From the NCBI RefSeq assembly GCF_001936625.1, contig NZ_MSDU01000003.1, positions 62,001-126,000 on the forward strand: a stretch of 64,000 nt of DNA, written 5' to 3'. The translations under genes were made by a program, and so were the position numbers. Positions 63,558 through 64,000 of this stretch are shown piece after piece (position 1 is the first letter of the stretch; every line of letters begins with the position of its first letter). Under the pieces are notes generated by a model that was not told the DNA's origin, did not search any database, and was given only the letters and a program-made list of their open reading frames with translations. This DNA is from Domibacillus antri. GTDB lineage: Bacteria > Bacillota > Bacilli > Bacillales > Domibacillaceae.

Positions 63558-63686
63558 TTACTCCTCTACTTTGCTCAGGCAATGCTCACACTCTGAATGA
63601 TATGACTCGTGCTGTTCAATAATTTGTGCACCGCACTGGCAGCACTCTTTTCCTGGAATGTTACGGTAAAATTCTAATGGCATCAT
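63558..63686 (-). CDS. YhfH-like mini zinc-binding protein
   Basis: 42 residues from ATG 63686 (GAGGAGG 8 bp upstream; a second ATG follows immediately), stop TAA at 63558. E-F-Y-R-N-I-P-G-K-E-C-C-x-C-G and C-E-H-C give two CxxC-type knuckles, as in the YhfH family of tiny Bacillus proteins. Function unknown. Confidence 0.75.
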   Translation of the reverse strand: MMPLEFYRNIPGKECCQCGAQIIEQHESYHSECEHCLSKVEE

Positions 63687-63802
63687 ATTGATGACCTCCT
63701 CAAATTTTTTAATTGATGTGTTGCTGTTGAATTTATTGTATTATAACAGATAAAAAAAGTCAACAACTGTTATATAATATTTTTTATTTTTTTCAAAAGA
63801 AA

Positions 63803-63827
63803 AAACGCCCTCTGTTTGAAGGCGTTT
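63803..63827 (-). terminator. Terminator of the partial gene at the right edge
   Basis: AAACGCC/GGCGTTT arms with an 11-nt loop and TTTC after it on the minus strand, overlapping the stop codon. Confidence 0.75.
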
Positions 63828-64000
63828 AATCGGAAAACACGGAGTCATCCAGATATTCTTTTTCTTCCGGCGCAAAAATAAGGCCGAGTTCATGATGTTC
63901 ATTTTCATAAATAGAGCCCTGCACAAACCGGAGCTGGTCGTTTGTCCCAATTACTTCCAGTTTGCAGTACGCTCCGTTTTTTTGCAGCGCTTCATAAAAT
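63826..64000 (-). CDS. C-terminal part of a gene entering from the right edge
   Basis: The frame open from the window edge reads F-Y-E-A-L-Q-K-N-G-A-Y-C-K-L-E-V-I-G and ends with D-D-S-V-F-S-D at the TAA at 63826-63828. About 57 residues are visible; the product is not recognised. Confidence 0.6.
   Translation of the reverse strand, partial: FYEALQKNGAYCKLEVIGTNDQLRFVQGSIYENEHHELGLIFAPEEKEYLDDSVFSD

Noticed and set aside
63741-63950. 69-codon minus-strand frame at the right edge
   Set aside because: The true coding frame here is the one open from the window edge to 63826; this one is shifted and runs through the terminator.

Overview
This window looks like a chromosome segment of a Bacillaceae bacterium. 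Gene content and order follow the Bacillus subtilis rnr-smpB-ssrA, secG, cggR-gapA-pgk-tpiA-gpmI-eno, sigL, clpP, crh-whiA-yvcK-rapZ-yvcI-trxB-yvcD, his, hprK-lgt-yvoD-ppaX-yvoF, yvlD/yvlB and uvrA-uvrB-csbA blocks. Ribosome binding sites are strong and GGAGG-like, promoters are sigma-A type, and classic Firmicute regulators (CggR, CtsR, HPr kinase, Crh) are present. Genus is not decided by what can be read here.

Positions 1 to about 16,475 are an AT-rich accessory region ending exactly at the 3' end of ssrA (tmRNA). A tyrosine integrase and an excisionase-like gene sit at that boundary, so this is an integrative element or island. Its other end lies before position 1. It carries an S-layer-homology protein, a run of very small minus-strand genes, two PD-(D/E)XK-like nuclease candidates in a two-gene operon, a DUF4365-like nuclease, a CBASS-like cassette (CD-NTase, four-TM S-4TM-type effector, AlbA_2-domain protein), a Vsr-like nuclease with Cys clusters, and a tyrosine-recombinase-like protein without its catalytic residues. 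Decay is visible: frameshifted small genes, a second broken copy of a small gene and of the DUF4365 gene, a 107-bp tandem repeat, and repeated pyrimidine tracts and hairpins.

From 16.5 kb on, the region is core chromosome, nearly all on the minus strand. In order: ssrA, smpB, rnr, est and secG (trans-translation, RNA decay, secretion); a chemoreceptor; the glycolytic operon with its repressor CggR, promoter and operator; a glutaredoxin-like gene and sigma-54; clpP with a CtsR box; and a tRNA-Arg. Next is a small-ORF/XRE pair preceded by a cyclic-di-GMP-I riboswitch, then yyaC. These are followed by crh-whiA-yvcK-rapZ-yvcI, trxB and yvcD, and the eight-gene his operon hisZGDBHAFI. After that come a DUF4003 protein, an orphan DctR/CitB-type response regulator, yvoF-ppaX-yvoD-lgt-hprK, a signal-less amidase (plus strand), yvlD-yvlB, uvrBA, a CstB-like sulfur enzyme with a CsoR/CstR-type operator, csbA, an HD-domain protein and a YhfH-like mini zinc protein.

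Most novel-looking points: the CBASS-like cassette with an AlbA_2 partner inside an ssrA island; the c-di-GMP riboswitch in front of an unrecognised 46-residue ORF and an XRE regulator; the permuted duplication of a nuclease/small-gene module; and several small genes of fewer than 60 codons with clear ribosome binding sites.
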